A stretch of 64,000 nt of DNA from an uncultured Pelagibacteraceae bacterium (lineage in GTDB: Bacteria > Pseudomonadota > Alphaproteobacteria > Pelagibacterales > Pelagibacteraceae): contig CACEFF010000003.1 of the NCBI GenBank assembly GCA_902558815.1, positions 1 through 64,000 of the forward strand. The letters are read 5' to 3'. The translations under genes were made by a program, and so were the position numbers. This document shows positions 1 to 7,364 of this stretch, piece by piece. A model generated the notes under the pieces. That model made no database searches, was not told the origin of the DNA, and worked only from the letters and a program-made list of their open reading frames with translations. Position 1 is the stretch's first letter. Each line of letters opens with the position of its first letter.

Positions 1-492
1 AGGAAATGGCGGAGTTGTAAAACCTTGTCCAGCTCCAATAATTTCTATACCTCCAGAAATTTCTCCCGCAGCAACTCCTAAACCTAATGTACAAATCGCA
101 AAGTAATGGCCCCTTAATCCTAAAATTGAGTAACCAATTAGTCCGGCAACAATAGTTGGAACCACTGCGGCAACTATAAGTCCAGCTGCCATTCCTTGAA
201 AAAATTCAGTAGGTGTATGTACAAATGTTTTCTCACCACCACTCTCAGTCCACTCTGCTAAAGGGAAAAACATTCCTACTTGAACCGAGGCACATAGATA
301 CATTCCTAAACCGTAAAATAGTATATTTCCAAAGGTATTATAACCCATTTCCCCACCTTGAATGTTCCAAGTTAGAGCTAAAACAATTAGAACACAAAGT
401 ATCGATAATTGAACTTTAAATGCTGGAAATATAAAGGGCGCAGCTAGTCCAAAAACTAATATTGCAGCATATAAAATTATATTTTTTTTCAT
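1..492 (-). CDS. livM: Branched-chain amino acid ABC transporter permease LivM (3' end cut off by window edge)
   Basis: Only the first 164 codons are inside the window. The ATG is the CAT at 490-492, and the reading frame stays open to base 1. The protein starts MKKNIILYAAILVFGLAAPF and is a run of hydrophobic segments. At about residues 124-134 it carries LRGHYFAICTL, the LRGxYFAI signature of the LivM half of branched-chain amino acid (HAAT-family) importers. LivM pairs with LivH to form the inner-membrane channel fed by the periplasmic binding protein LivJ. Its start codon directly abuts the livH stop (493-495), so the two permeases are co-transcribed and probably translationally coupled. 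The ATPases livG and livF would be expected just beyond the left edge. Family assignment is secure; amino acid specificity (Leu/Ile/Val or others) cannot be read from sequence. Confidence 0.93.
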   Translation of the reverse strand, partial: MKKNIILYAAILVFGLAAPFIFPAFKVQLSILCVLIVLALTWNIQGGEMGYNTFGNILFYGLGMYLCASVQVGMFFPLAEWTESGGEKTFVHTPTEFFQGMAAGLIVAAVVPTIVAGLIGYSILGLRGHYFAICTLGLGVAAGEISGGIEIIGAGQGFTTPPFP

Positions 493-1386
493 CTATTTTA
501 AATATTCTCTTTTTCTAGAAAGTTTAAATCTTCTATAAACTAAGATTAATACTAATAATAAAAATACTGCGCCAATTCTAAATTCTGTACCTAAAATGTA
601 ATCTGCAAATTCCTCAAAAACTCCTAGTCCCATACCTGATAATGCTACTCCAGGTAAATTTCCTAATCCTGCAACAATTACAATCATAAAAGATCTAATT
701 GTATAAGGTAATCCCATGTAAGGATGAATTGTAAACGTTATAGATATTAATGCTCCAGCAACACCACAAAGGGCTGCATTAATACCAAATGTAGCTGCAT
801 AAACTTTTTCAGTGTCTACTCCTAAAATTTTTGCTGCTCTTGCATTCTGGGCGGTAGCTCTAATTGCACGGCCAAGCTTAGATTTTTTCATATAAATTAC
901 TAAACAAATTGCAAATAAAATACTAATGAATGCAGAGAATATTTTTGAGTTCGGTAAAACTACAGCGCTATCAAATAAAAATGTGGTTCCATAACCTGAA
1001 TTAGCTAAAACAACATCTGCACCAAATGCAAAATTCATTAGTTGCATGAAAAGAATACTTATTCCAAATGTAGCCAGAATTGAGATAAATAAATCTCTAT
1101 CAACAACTTTGTTTATTACTAATTTATAAAGTCCTACTCCAATAAAATACATAATGATTGGTGCAACTATTACACCCCAAGCAGGATGAATTCCATAGAG
1201 ATACATAAAGTACGCAATATATCCACCAAGAATAACTAAATCACCTTGTGCAATATTTATGATATTCATAACTCCCCATTGCAAAGCCATACCGTAAGCA
1301 ATCAGTGCAAATAAAATACCTAAGAGTATTCCATCCAAGCAAGCTTGAACGCTTATCATTGGATATTGAAAAACCATGAAATCCAT
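493..1386 (-). CDS. livH: Branched-chain amino acid ABC transporter permease LivH
   Basis: A 297-residue integral membrane protein of the BPD_transp_2 family, the usual length for LivH. The N-terminal half carries GILFALIAYGMALQWGVMN, followed by the NIAQGDLVILGGYIAYF region typical of LivH (the family signature is N-x-AxGxxxMLGAY). About eight membrane segments are apparent. It forms the second half of the high-affinity branched-chain amino acid importer in the inner membrane. It is followed immediately by livM and preceded, across a 58-bp gap with an intrinsic terminator, by livJ. The terminator implies that the permeases receive only read-through transcription from the livJ promoter. Confidence 0.93.
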   Translation of the reverse strand: MDFMVFQYPMISVQACLDGILLGILFALIAYGMALQWGVMNIINIAQGDLVILGGYIAYFMYLYGIHPAWGVIVAPIIMYFIGVGLYKLVINKVVDRDLFISILATFGISILFMQLMNFAFGADVVLANSGYGTTFLFDSAVVLPNSKIFSAFISILFAICLVIYMKKSKLGRAIRATAQNARAAKILGVDTEKVYAATFGINAALCGVAGALISITFTIHPYMGLPYTIRSFMIVIVAGLGNLPGVALSGMGLGVFEEFADYILGTEFRIGAVFLLLVLILVYRRFKLSRKREYLK

Positions 1387-1397
1387 AATTTGCCTTT

Positions 1398-1430
1398 AAA
1401 AAAAAATACCCCCTAGAGTTTAGGGGGTAT
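1398..1430 (-). terminator. Intrinsic terminator / attenuator between livJ and livH
   Basis: A perfect 10-bp inverted repeat, ATACCCCCTA (1406-1415) and TAGGGGGTAT (1421-1430), with a 5-base loop. On the minus strand it is followed by a run of T (the A run just left of 1406). This is a textbook Rho-independent terminator for transcripts leaving livJ. It lies inside the operon, 12 bases before the livH start, so it probably sets a high binding-protein to permease ratio by partial termination. The role is inferred; the structure is directly visible. Confidence 0.85.
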
Positions 1431-1444
1431 TTATAGATTTGTTT

Positions 1445-2683
1445 TTATCTATCAGACCACTTAGGAACAGGGTGAATCAACTTAGCTGACGCCCACTTGA
1501 GTGGAGCTACAACTTTGTTTTCACACTTCCCAGCGCTATCACACATAACTTGGAAAAGTACCATTGGCTTGTCAACATTTTGACCACCCGGTGCGAACTT
1601 TATATTTCCATAGAACGTTTGCATGTTAGTTGCTGCAAGAGCATCTCTTACTTTCTTTTGATCAAAAGAATTAGCTCTTTCAAATGCATCTTTAAAAACC
1701 AATAATGCTGCTGAAGACTCAGCTGCTTGGTATGGCGGATCATATCCAAACTCTTTTGTAAAGTCTGCCGCATAAGTCATACCATCTTTAAAGAAGTCAT
1801 CCTTATAAGTTAATGTTTTATGCCATTGAGAAGCACAAAGAGCATACTGAGAATTTTTACCATGTTGTTTTGATAATTTCGCAGCATCACAGTGTGTCAT
1901 CGCTAACATTGGAACATCTACTTTCATTTCAGCTATTTGTCTAATAGCTGTTAATGCACCTTTTGTATGGCCTGATACAACTAAAACATCTGGTTTCATT
2001 TGTTTAACTTTAACCAGTGTTGCAGCCATATCGTTAAGCTCTTTTGGTAGTTTGTCGTCGATTATAATCTCAGATCCAGTTCTTTTTGCAGCATCTAAAA
2101 TACCTAATCTAACGTCTTGTGAAAATGCATCTTGTTCAAATGCTTGTGCAATTCTTACACCTTTTCCACCATTTAACTCAACTGCAGTTTCAATAGCTAC
2201 ATCAAGATAAAGGTTTGCTGGAGCTAAAACCGCAAATAGATATTTGTAACCTTTAGTAAACAAAGATCTAGAAGCACCATTTGCCTCAACCATTGGCACG
2301 CCATATTTTTCTGTTACAGGAGCAATTGCTTTCGTTAATCCTGAACTGTATGGGCCAAGCATAAACTCAACACCGTCTTGTGAAATTAATCTTTCTGCAA
2401 GTTGTGCTGCTCTTTTTGGGTTTGATTCATCATCATAATAAATGATTTCAAACTTATAAGTTTTTCCACCAACTTTAACCCCACCCATGCTGTTAATTCT
2501 GTCAACGGCCATATTATAACCGTTTTGAGTGTGAACACCATTTGAAGAATATTTTCCAGTTAATGAAATAGCAGAACCTAAAACTATCTTATCTCCTACA
2601 ACTTTTGCAAAAGATGTTACTGAAGTAGATAATAATAATGCTATTGCAGAAATAAAACTTAAGATTATTTTATTTATTTTCAT
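1445..2683 (-). CDS. livJ: Periplasmic branched-chain amino acid binding protein (LivJ/LivK family)
   Basis: A 412-residue type I periplasmic binding protein. Residues 1-26 form a signal peptide (lysine-rich start, hydrophobic core ILSFISAIALLLSTSVTSFA). The mature part begins with IVLGSAISLTGKYSSNG, the classic start of the Peripla_BP_6 / LivJ fold. The ATG is preceded by AAGGG at suitable spacing, which supports the start. The protein captures amino acids (Leu/Ile/Val or related ligands) in the periplasm and delivers them to LivHM. It heads the operon livJ-terminator-livH-livM. SAR11 cells are known to depend heavily on such binding proteins. It is slightly longer than E. coli LivJ, so the ligand may be broader, for example amides or urea-like compounds. 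Confidence 0.9.
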   Translation of the reverse strand: MKINKIILSFISAIALLLSTSVTSFAKVVGDKIVLGSAISLTGKYSSNGVHTQNGYNMAVDRINSMGGVKVGGKTYKFEIIYYDDESNPKRAAQLAERLISQDGVEFMLGPYSSGLTKAIAPVTEKYGVPMVEANGASRSLFTKGYKYLFAVLAPANLYLDVAIETAVELNGGKGVRIAQAFEQDAFSQDVRLGILDAAKRTGSEIIIDDKLPKELNDMAATLVKVKQMKPDVLVVSGHTKGALTAIRQIAEMKVDVPMLAMTHCDAAKLSKQHGKNSQYALCASQWHKTLTYKDDFFKDGMTYAADFTKEFGYDPPYQAAESSAALLVFKDAFERANSFDQKKVRDALAATNMQTFYGNIKFAPGGQNVDKPMVLFQVMCDSAGKCENKVVAPLKWASAKLIHPVPKWSDR

Positions 2684-2718
2684 TTTATTTCCCTTGTTGA
2701 TTAATTAATTAATAAGCA

Positions 2719-2747
2719 ATTTAATAAAGAAAATGTTTGTTTTGCAA
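2719..2747 (-). promoter_or_regulatory. Candidate sigma-70-type promoter for livJ
   Basis: On the minus strand, TTGCAA (2747-2742) and TTAAAT (2724-2719) are separated by exactly 17 bases. They lie about 35-60 bases before the livJ ATG. In such AT-rich DNA, matches of this quality occur by chance, so this is only a candidate. Confidence 0.3.
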
Positions 2748-2771
2748 GAGACAAAAGGTACAAAAAGTTTT

Positions 2772-3386
2772 TTAATATTGTTGTGAAATAATAATTATTA
2801 GAGCAATTAAAACTAAAACACTCGCTGAGATTGTATTAATTGTTTTTGGATTTGTTTTTATCCAAGTAATAAGTTTTTGCGCAAGTAAAGCGTAACCAAT
2901 TAAAGATAAAAAATCCAAAAAAACATAAGTCGTTATTAAGATAAAAAACTGAACAACATAATTTGCATTAAAGTCTATAAACTGTGGGAATATTAATGGA
3001 AAGAACAGCCAAGCCTTTGGACTTGATCCAGCAACTAAAAAACCATCTTTAAAAAAAGAAAAAAAACTTTTTGAAGAAATTACATCTGAATTTATATTCT
3101 TTGGTGCTGTTTTATAAACATCATAAGCTAAATAAAGTAAAAAAATTACACCTATCCATTTTAACATACTTAAAAAATTGGGATTATCTGAAAAAAAACT
3201 ACCTAAAACAAAGATTACTAAAGTTGCTTGAATAAAATTAGCAGTAATATCTCCTAATGCAGTCCAAACACATCTTTGAATTCCATAATTCATAGAATAG
3301 GAAATGATAACTACCCTAGGTGTGCCAGGTGTAATAAAAAGAAAAATTATAATCTGTAAAAAAAGAAAATAATTTAAGGGAAGCAT
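2772..3386 (-). CDS. LysE/RhtB family amino acid exporter
   Basis: A 204-residue inner-membrane protein with about six hydrophobic segments, the usual size of the LysE/RhtB superfamily. The N-terminal FITPGTPRVVIISYSMNYGIQ matches the family pattern (TPGP in most members, here TPGT), followed by the GDITANFIQ region that corresponds to the G-D-xxG segment. These proteins export amino acids or derivatives such as lysine, threonine or homoserine. The substrate here cannot be named. It reads away from the DUF2805 gene. A 10-bp hairpin sits 8 bases upstream of its ATG and includes AAGGA, its only plausible Shine-Dalgarno sequence, so translation control by that hairpin is possible. Confidence 0.82.
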   Translation of the reverse strand: MLPLNYFLFLQIIIFLFITPGTPRVVIISYSMNYGIQRCVWTALGDITANFIQATLVIFVLGSFFSDNPNFLSMLKWIGVIFLLYLAYDVYKTAPKNINSDVISSKSFFSFFKDGFLVAGSSPKAWLFFPLIFPQFIDFNANYVVQFFILITTYVFLDFLSLIGYALLAQKLITWIKTNPKTINTISASVLVLIALIIIISQQY

Positions 3387-3393
3387 TTAAAAA

Positions 3394-3440
3394 GATAGTC
3401 CTTAAAAACCGGGAGCTAAAGATGGCTAAGAAGGACTATC
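3394..3440. promoter_or_regulatory. Strong hairpin in the lysE/DUF2805 divergent region (candidate cis-regulatory RNA)
   Basis: GATAGTCCTT (3394-3403) pairs perfectly with AAGGACTATC (3431-3440). The 27-base loop holds AGCT-AAAGAT-GGCT, which on the plus strand can form a small inner hairpin closed by a G-U pair. Read on the plus strand, the loop and 3' arm also encode a GGGAG ribosome-binding site and an ATG. Read on the minus strand, the AAGGA before the lysE-like gene lies in the 3' arm. Either strand could be the functional RNA. There is no T-run, so it is not a simple terminator. Confidence 0.5.
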
Positions 3441-3448
3441 CAAAATAA
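3422..3448 (+). CDS. Possible leader mini-ORF (8 codons)
   Basis: The sequence encodes MAKKDYPK followed by TAA. It is preceded by GGGAG (3411-3415) with a 6-base spacer, a better Shine-Dalgarno sequence than most genes in this window have. The ATG and first codons lie inside the 10-bp hairpin at 3394-3440, so opening or closing of the stem would control access to it. It could be an attenuation-type leader for the downstream DUF2805-grxC genes, or a by-product of a structured RNA. No homologue is recognised, and coding status is unproven. Confidence 0.25.
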   Translation: MAKKDYPK

Positions 3449-3503
3449 TATATCAGATCAGAAAAAAAATGCATTATTGATTTTTTTCAAATATAAGGAA
3501 TTT

Positions 3504-3800
3504 ATGAAAAAAAAAGGTCACACCCCAATTACCCGAGTTAAAAATCCTGAGCCAAATATTGAGAGTCCAGATTGGGTCATATGGGCCGCTTGGGCAGATC
3601 GAATTACTTTTGAGGAAATTGAAAAAAAAACTGGAAAGACAGAATCTGAAGTTATCAAAATTATGAGAAGGTCAATTAAGCCTTCTTCATTTAGATTATG
3701 GAGAAAAAGGGTAAATCAAAAAAGTATAAAACATAGAAAAAAGTTCGAATACTCTAGAAAACAAATAACTAGTAAAATTAAAAAAGGTGATTATCTTTAA
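3504..3800 (+). CDS. DUF2805 / TIGR03643-type small protein of unknown function
   Basis: A 98-residue basic protein starting MKKKGHTPITRVKNPEP. The central block PDWVIWAAWADRITFEEIEK and the following SEVIKIMRRSIKPSSFRLWR match the small DUF2805 / TIGR03643 family as I remember it. The predicted shape is helical with a helix-turn-helix feel, and the C-terminal tail is rich in Lys and Arg, so nucleic-acid contact is plausible but unproven. I chose the ATG at 3504 because AAGGA lies 5-9 bases upstream; an in-frame TTG at 3477 would add nine residues without a good ribosome site. It is followed after 3 bases by glutaredoxin, so the two are probably co-transcribed. Confidence 0.75.
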   Translation: MKKKGHTPITRVKNPEPNIESPDWVIWAAWADRITFEEIEKKTGKTESEVIKIMRRSIKPSSFRLWRKRVNQKSIKHRKKFEYSRKQITSKIKKGDYL

Positions 3801-3803
3801 TAC

Positions 3804-4058
3804 ATGAAAAATATTACAATTTATACAGGTCCCATGTGTAATTATTGTGATGCTGCAAAAAGATTATTAACAAGAAACAATGCAACCTATAATGAAATTA
3901 ATATCGCAACAGTAGATGGTGCAATGGATGAAATGATTAAAAAAGCCAATGGAAAAAGAACTATACCACAAATATTTTTTGATGATAAACACATAGGTGG
4001 TTATGATGAAGTGCGTGCTTTAGAAAAAGAAAACAAGTTGCAAGATCTTTTAAAATAA
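3804..4058 (+). CDS. grxC: Glutaredoxin 3 (GrxC family)
   Basis: An 84-residue thioredoxin-fold protein of standard glutaredoxin length. The redox site is C12-N-Y-C15 rather than the usual CPYC. The cis-proline motif TIPQIFF lies near residue 55, and the GSH-binding HIGGYDEVRAL region follows. It reduces protein disulfides and mixed disulfides with glutathione in the cytoplasm. It sits 3 bases after the DUF2805 gene on the same strand, and its last 9 bases overlap the 3' end of the convergent small membrane protein gene. The Pro-to-Asn change in the active site is known in some bacterial Grx proteins and does not remove either cysteine. Confidence 0.92.
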   Translation: MKNITIYTGPMCNYCDAAKRLLTRNNATYNEINIATVDGAMDEMIKKANGKRTIPQIFFDDKHIGGYDEVRALEKENKLQDLLK

Positions 4059-4391
4059 AAAAAAGTATATTATTAAAAAAATCAAAGTGTATTCAAAAAA
4101 GCTTTTGAAAACTGTTATTTGCTTTTCATTAAACTTTTGATTTATATATCTTTTAAGTAAATAAAAACTAAGATTTACTGATAAAATCCCAATTATGATA
4201 CCAATAATAGTAAATTTTATTGTAAAATTTTTGTAACCAAAGTAACAAGCTGCTATAAATGTAATCCAAGAAACCTTTGTAATAAAAATTTTAAATATAA
4301 TTCCAGCTTTTTTACTAAAAACTGATTGTGTTTTTATTATTGAGTATGACCAAATAATTCCAATTAAGAAACTTAAATACTTAATAATCAT
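4050..4391 (-). CDS. Small integral membrane protein, function unknown
   Basis: A 113-residue, very hydrophobic protein. Candidate membrane segments lie at about residues 3-20, 32-52, 57-78 and 92-113, separated by short basic loops (KRYINQKFNEK). No catalytic motif is visible and I do not recognise the family. Its ATG shares one base with the msrB stop (TAATG junction at 4389-4393), so it is translationally coupled to msrB. At its other end it overlaps grxC by 9 bases. The close coupling suggests a real gene rather than a chance frame, but the role is unknown. Confidence 0.6.
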   Translation of the reverse strand: MIIKYLSFLIGIIWSYSIIKTQSVFSKKAGIIFKIFITKVSWITFIAACYFGYKNFTIKFTIIGIIIGILSVNLSFYLLKRYINQKFNEKQITVFKSFFEYTLIFLIIYFFLF

Positions 4392-4759
4392 TATTTCTTT
4401 TTAAAAACTAAGCATACACCATTATTACAATATCTTTTTCCTGTAGGTTGTGGTCCATCATCAAAGATATGACCATGGTGTCCACCGCAATTTTTACAAT
4501 GATATTCTGTTCTAGCATAACCCAATAAATGATCTGTTTTTGTTTCAAAAACATCAGGCAATGACCTGTAAAAAGATGGCCAACCTGAACCACTCTCATA
4601 TTTACTTGTTGAGTCGAATAATTTTATTCCACAATTAGCACAATAATATGAGCCTTCACGTTTCTCACTATTTAGTTCACTGGTTCCAGGAGGTTCTGTT
4701 CCTTCCTCAAATAAAACTAGTTTTTGTTCTGCGGTTAGATTTGGATTTTTTTTAGTCAT
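4391..4759 (-). CDS. msrB: Peptide-methionine (R)-S-oxide reductase MsrB
   Basis: A 122-residue SelR-domain protein that reduces the R isomer of methionine sulfoxide in proteins. The zinc-binding cysteine pairs are visible as C40-A-N-C43 and C88-K-N-C91. Between them are GSGWPSFY and the YHCKNCGGHHGHIFDDGP core. The catalytic cysteine is C111 in RYCNNG. The usual N-S-x-x-L after it is N-G-V-C-L here, which adds C116 near the active site and could act as a resolving cysteine. It is upstream of, and overlaps by one base, the small membrane protein gene. The histone-deacetylase-like gene precedes it by 4 bases, so all three probably share a transcript. Confidence 0.93.
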   Translation of the reverse strand: MTKKNPNLTAEQKLVLFEEGTEPPGTSELNSEKREGSYYCANCGIKLFDSTSKYESGSGWPSFYRSLPDVFETKTDHLLGYARTEYHCKNCGGHHGHIFDDGPQPTGKRYCNNGVCLVFKKK

Positions 4760-4763
4760 TTAA

Positions 4764-5657
4764 TCATAATAATTTAGCACATGATTGATGCAAATACGTG
4801 TGCAATTCCACAAGTTTATCAAAATCTTTGTTATAACCTCCCCCTAAAACCCCGCAAAGAGGAATGCCTTTTGAAAAAAAATTTTCTGTAACAATCTCAT
4901 CTCTTTCTTTAATTCCATCATCTGAAACATTAAGTTTACCTAAACGATCATTAAAATGAACATCAACTCCCGCTATATAGAAAACAAAATCAAAATTTTC
5001 TTGATTTAATTGATTTAAATAAAATTTAAGTATTTTAATGTATTGTTTATCCTCCATATTATCGTCAAGCTCCACGTCTAAATCACTTATAGATTTTTTA
5101 GCAGGATAATTTGATTTTGAATGCATACTAAAAGTAAATACATTCTTATCATCCTTAAAAATATCAGAATTTCCATTTCCTTGATGTACGTCTAAATCGA
5201 CAATTAAAATTCTACCTGCCAAACCTCTATCAAGTAAATAATGAGTGGCTACTGCAACATCATTAAAGACACAATAGCCGGCACCTCCATCAAAATTTGC
5301 ATGATGACTACCCCCAGCTGTATTACAAGCTAGACCATTATGTATAGCAAGTTTTGAGGCTAGAACTGTTCCACCGGTTGCAAATAATGATCTTTGCACA
5401 ACGCTATCCACTAACGGAAAACCAATTTTTTTTATATTTTTCTCATCTAGAGTTTTATTTTTAATGTGTTGAATATATTTATATGAATGTGCCTTTTGTA
5501 AAGTTCTTTCAGAGCAAGCATAGGGTTGATAAAATTCATTTACTAATTTTTTTTCTTTTAATAATTTTGCAAGTTCCCCAAATTTATTAATTGGAAACTT
5601 ATGATCTTCACCAATTTTAGCATAATAGTTATCATGAAAAACAACAGGTAGTTTCAT
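4764..5657 (-). CDS. Histone deacetylase family amidohydrolase
   Basis: A 297-residue protein of the arginase/deacetylase fold, with a length close to class IV-like bacterial members. Visible catalytic elements are GGSHHA near residue 117 (the tandem histidines), VDLDVHQGNGNSDIF near residue 150 (zinc ligands Asp and His), AGVDVHFNDRLG near residue 230 (third ligand Asp) and the C-terminal GGGYNKD loop. Bacterial members remove acetyl groups from polyamines, small amides or proteins; the substrate is not evident. It is the first gene of a probable three-gene unit with msrB and a small membrane protein, and is divergent from the methyltransferase gene. Confidence 0.85.
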   Translation of the reverse strand: MKLPVVFHDNYYAKIGEDHKFPINKFGELAKLLKEKKLVNEFYQPYACSERTLQKAHSYKYIQHIKNKTLDEKNIKKIGFPLVDSVVQRSLFATGGTVLASKLAIHNGLACNTAGGSHHANFDGGAGYCVFNDVAVATHYLLDRGLAGRILIVDLDVHQGNGNSDIFKDDKNVFTFSMHSKSNYPAKKSISDLDVELDDNMEDKQYIKILKFYLNQLNQENFDFVFYIAGVDVHFNDRLGKLNVSDDGIKERDEIVTENFFSKGIPLCGVLGGGYNKDFDKLVELHTYLHQSCAKLL

Positions 5658-5698
5658 TGTAATTAGATCTTAATGAATTATATTAATAATTGATTATA

Positions 5699-6412
5699 AT
5701 GTTATCATCAAATTTTTACTATAGGCTAAATTATCAATTTAAGAACGGTGCAATCTATCCAATTTTTATTGGATTTATAAAAGACAGATTGATGCACCCT
5801 TTTTTAAGCTCTAAAAAAAAAAGATCGAAAATTAAACATCAAAATTTTTTAAATACAAAAAGAACCTCTACTGATTATTTTTCTATTAATACATACTATT
5901 GGAGTTCAATATTAAATAAAAATTTTAAAAAATTCTCTTATTTAGAGATTGGTTCCTGGGAAGGAAATAGTGCGTTATACATACTTAAAAATCACTCTAC
6001 AAAAAATGTGGTTTGTGTTGATTTATGGGATAAAGCTAAAAGTTTCAAAAAATTAAATAAAAAAAATTTCAATAATTTTGTTAACAATTTAAAAAATTTT
6101 AAAAATAGATATTCTTATTTCAAAATGACATCTGATCTTTTTTTTTTAAAGAATAAACAATTTTTTGACGTTATTTATATAGATGGTTGGCATGGAACTA
6201 TACAAGTTGCCAAAGATATCTCGAACTCTTGGAAAATATTAAATATTGGTGGCATTATAATTTGTGACGATTATTTTTACGGGGATATCTACAAAAATTC
6301 AGATAAAAATATTCCTGCACCTGCAATTAATAGATTTATTAAAAAAAATAAGAAAAAATTGAAAATTATATGTGTCAATAATAATCAAATTTTTTTGAAA
6401 AAGATTAAATAA
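5699..6412 (+). CDS. Class I SAM-dependent methyltransferase (Methyltransf_24-like)
   Basis: A protein of about 237 residues with a clear Rossmann methyltransferase core: motif I YLEIGSWEGNSALYIL near residue 80, the acidic end of strand 2 in VVCVDLW, FDVIYIDGWH near residue 160 and ILNIGGIIICDD. These resemble the Methyltransf_24 group, often found with surface-polysaccharide genes. The N-terminal 60 residues are very basic. I place the start at the ATG at 5699; an in-frame TTG at 5690 is the alternative. It stands alone between two minus-strand units and is richer in Asn, Lys and Phe than its neighbours. The substrate is unknown. Confidence 0.72.
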   Translation: MLSSNFYYRLNYQFKNGAIYPIFIGFIKDRLMHPFLSSKKKRSKIKHQNFLNTKRTSTDYFSINTYYWSSILNKNFKKFSYLEIGSWEGNSALYILKNHSTKNVVCVDLWDKAKSFKKLNKKNFNNFVNNLKNFKNRYSYFKMTSDLFFLKNKQFFDVIYIDGWHGTIQVAKDISNSWKILNIGGIIICDDYFYGDIYKNSDKNIPAPAINRFIKKNKKKLKIICVNNNQIFLKKIK

Positions 6413-6413
6413 T

Positions 6414-7364
6414 TTACTCAATAGTTCTTATTGGTTTACCATTGATACAGGCCTCAAGTGCCTCGACCATCTGAGTATAATAAATATTATAATTTTCCGC
6501 GGTTACATAACCTAAATGAGGTGTAAGTAATGCATTCGGTAAGAATCTCAATTTATTATTTTCTGGTAAAGGTTCTTTACTATAAACATCAAGACCGGCA
6601 CCTGCTATTTCATTTGTTGATAAAGCAATGATTAAATCATCTTCGTTAACAATTGGACCTCTTGAGGTATTAATTAAAAATGCAGTTTTTTTCATTTTAT
6701 CCATCTCTTTTAAAGTGATGCAATCTTTATATCGTTCACCTCCCTGAACATGTATTGATAAAAAATCAGAAGTTTTTATTAAATCCTCTTTACTACACGG
6801 AAGAACATCTAATTCTTTGCAAGTATCTAAATTAAGATTTTCACTCCATGCCATTATTTGCATACCAAAAGCTTTACCAATTTTTGCAACTTGTGAACCT
6901 ACTCTACCAAGACCAATTAAACCTAAAATTTTACCTTTAAGCTCAACTCCAACAGTAGTTTGCCAATAACCTTGGTACATATTGTCTATCTCTTCTTTTA
7001 AATTTCTAGCTAATCCCAATATCAATGCCCAAGTCAATTCAGGAGTTGGATGAATATTGCTCTCTGTTCCACAAACTATAATATTTCTTTTTTTTGCTGC
7101 AACTAGATCAATTGATTTATTTCTTAATCCACTCGTGATGATGAATTTTAATTTACTGAGGTTTTCGATTAAATTTTTAGTAATTGGTGTTCTTTCTCGC
7201 ATTATCAATAAAGCTTCAAAATCAGCTAATTGATCAATAGCATCTGACTCATCATTAAATGGTTTACTAAAAATTTTAAATTCATATTTTCCAGATAATT
7301 TTTCTATATCAATAAACTGCTGGGAAACATTTTGATAGTCATCTAATATTGCAACTTTAAGCAT
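6414..7364 (-). CDS. D-2-hydroxyacid dehydrogenase family protein (NAD(P)-dependent)
   Basis: A 316-residue member of the SerA/LdhA/GyaR superfamily. The nucleotide-binding motif GLIGLGRVGS is near residue 150. The catalytic residues follow in order: Arg in NTSRGPIVNEDDL (about 235), Glu near 264 in VYSKEPLPE, and His in LTPHLGYVT (about 283). It would interconvert a 2-keto acid and a D-2-hydroxy acid; the exact substrate is not readable. It overlaps the upstream EamA transporter gene by 8 bases. That transporter lies 4 bases after a D-amino-acid dehydrogenase gene, so the three form one transcription unit with a keto-acid theme. Confidence 0.85.
   Translation of the reverse strand: MLKVAILDDYQNVSQQFIDIEKLSGKYEFKIFSKPFNDESDAIDQLADFEALLIMRERTPITKNLIENLSKLKFIITSGLRNKSIDLVAAKKRNIIVCGTESNIHPTPELTWALILGLARNLKEEIDNMYQGYWQTTVGVELKGKILGLIGLGRVGSQVAKIGKAFGMQIMAWSENLNLDTCKELDVLPCSKEDLIKTSDFLSIHVQGGERYKDCITLKEMDKMKKTAFLINTSRGPIVNEDDLIIALSTNEIAGAGLDVYSKEPLPENNKLRFLPNALLTPHLGYVTAENYNIYYTQMVEALEACINGKPIRTIE

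Noticed and set aside
213..419. Open frame of 68 codons on the plus strand
   Set aside because: It lies entirely antisense to livM, which has clear family motifs; no ribosome site or homology.
2695..2715. TTAATTAATTAATTAAT run upstream of livJ as an operator
   Set aside because: A simple AT repeat of a kind expected often in this AT-rich DNA; no separate support.
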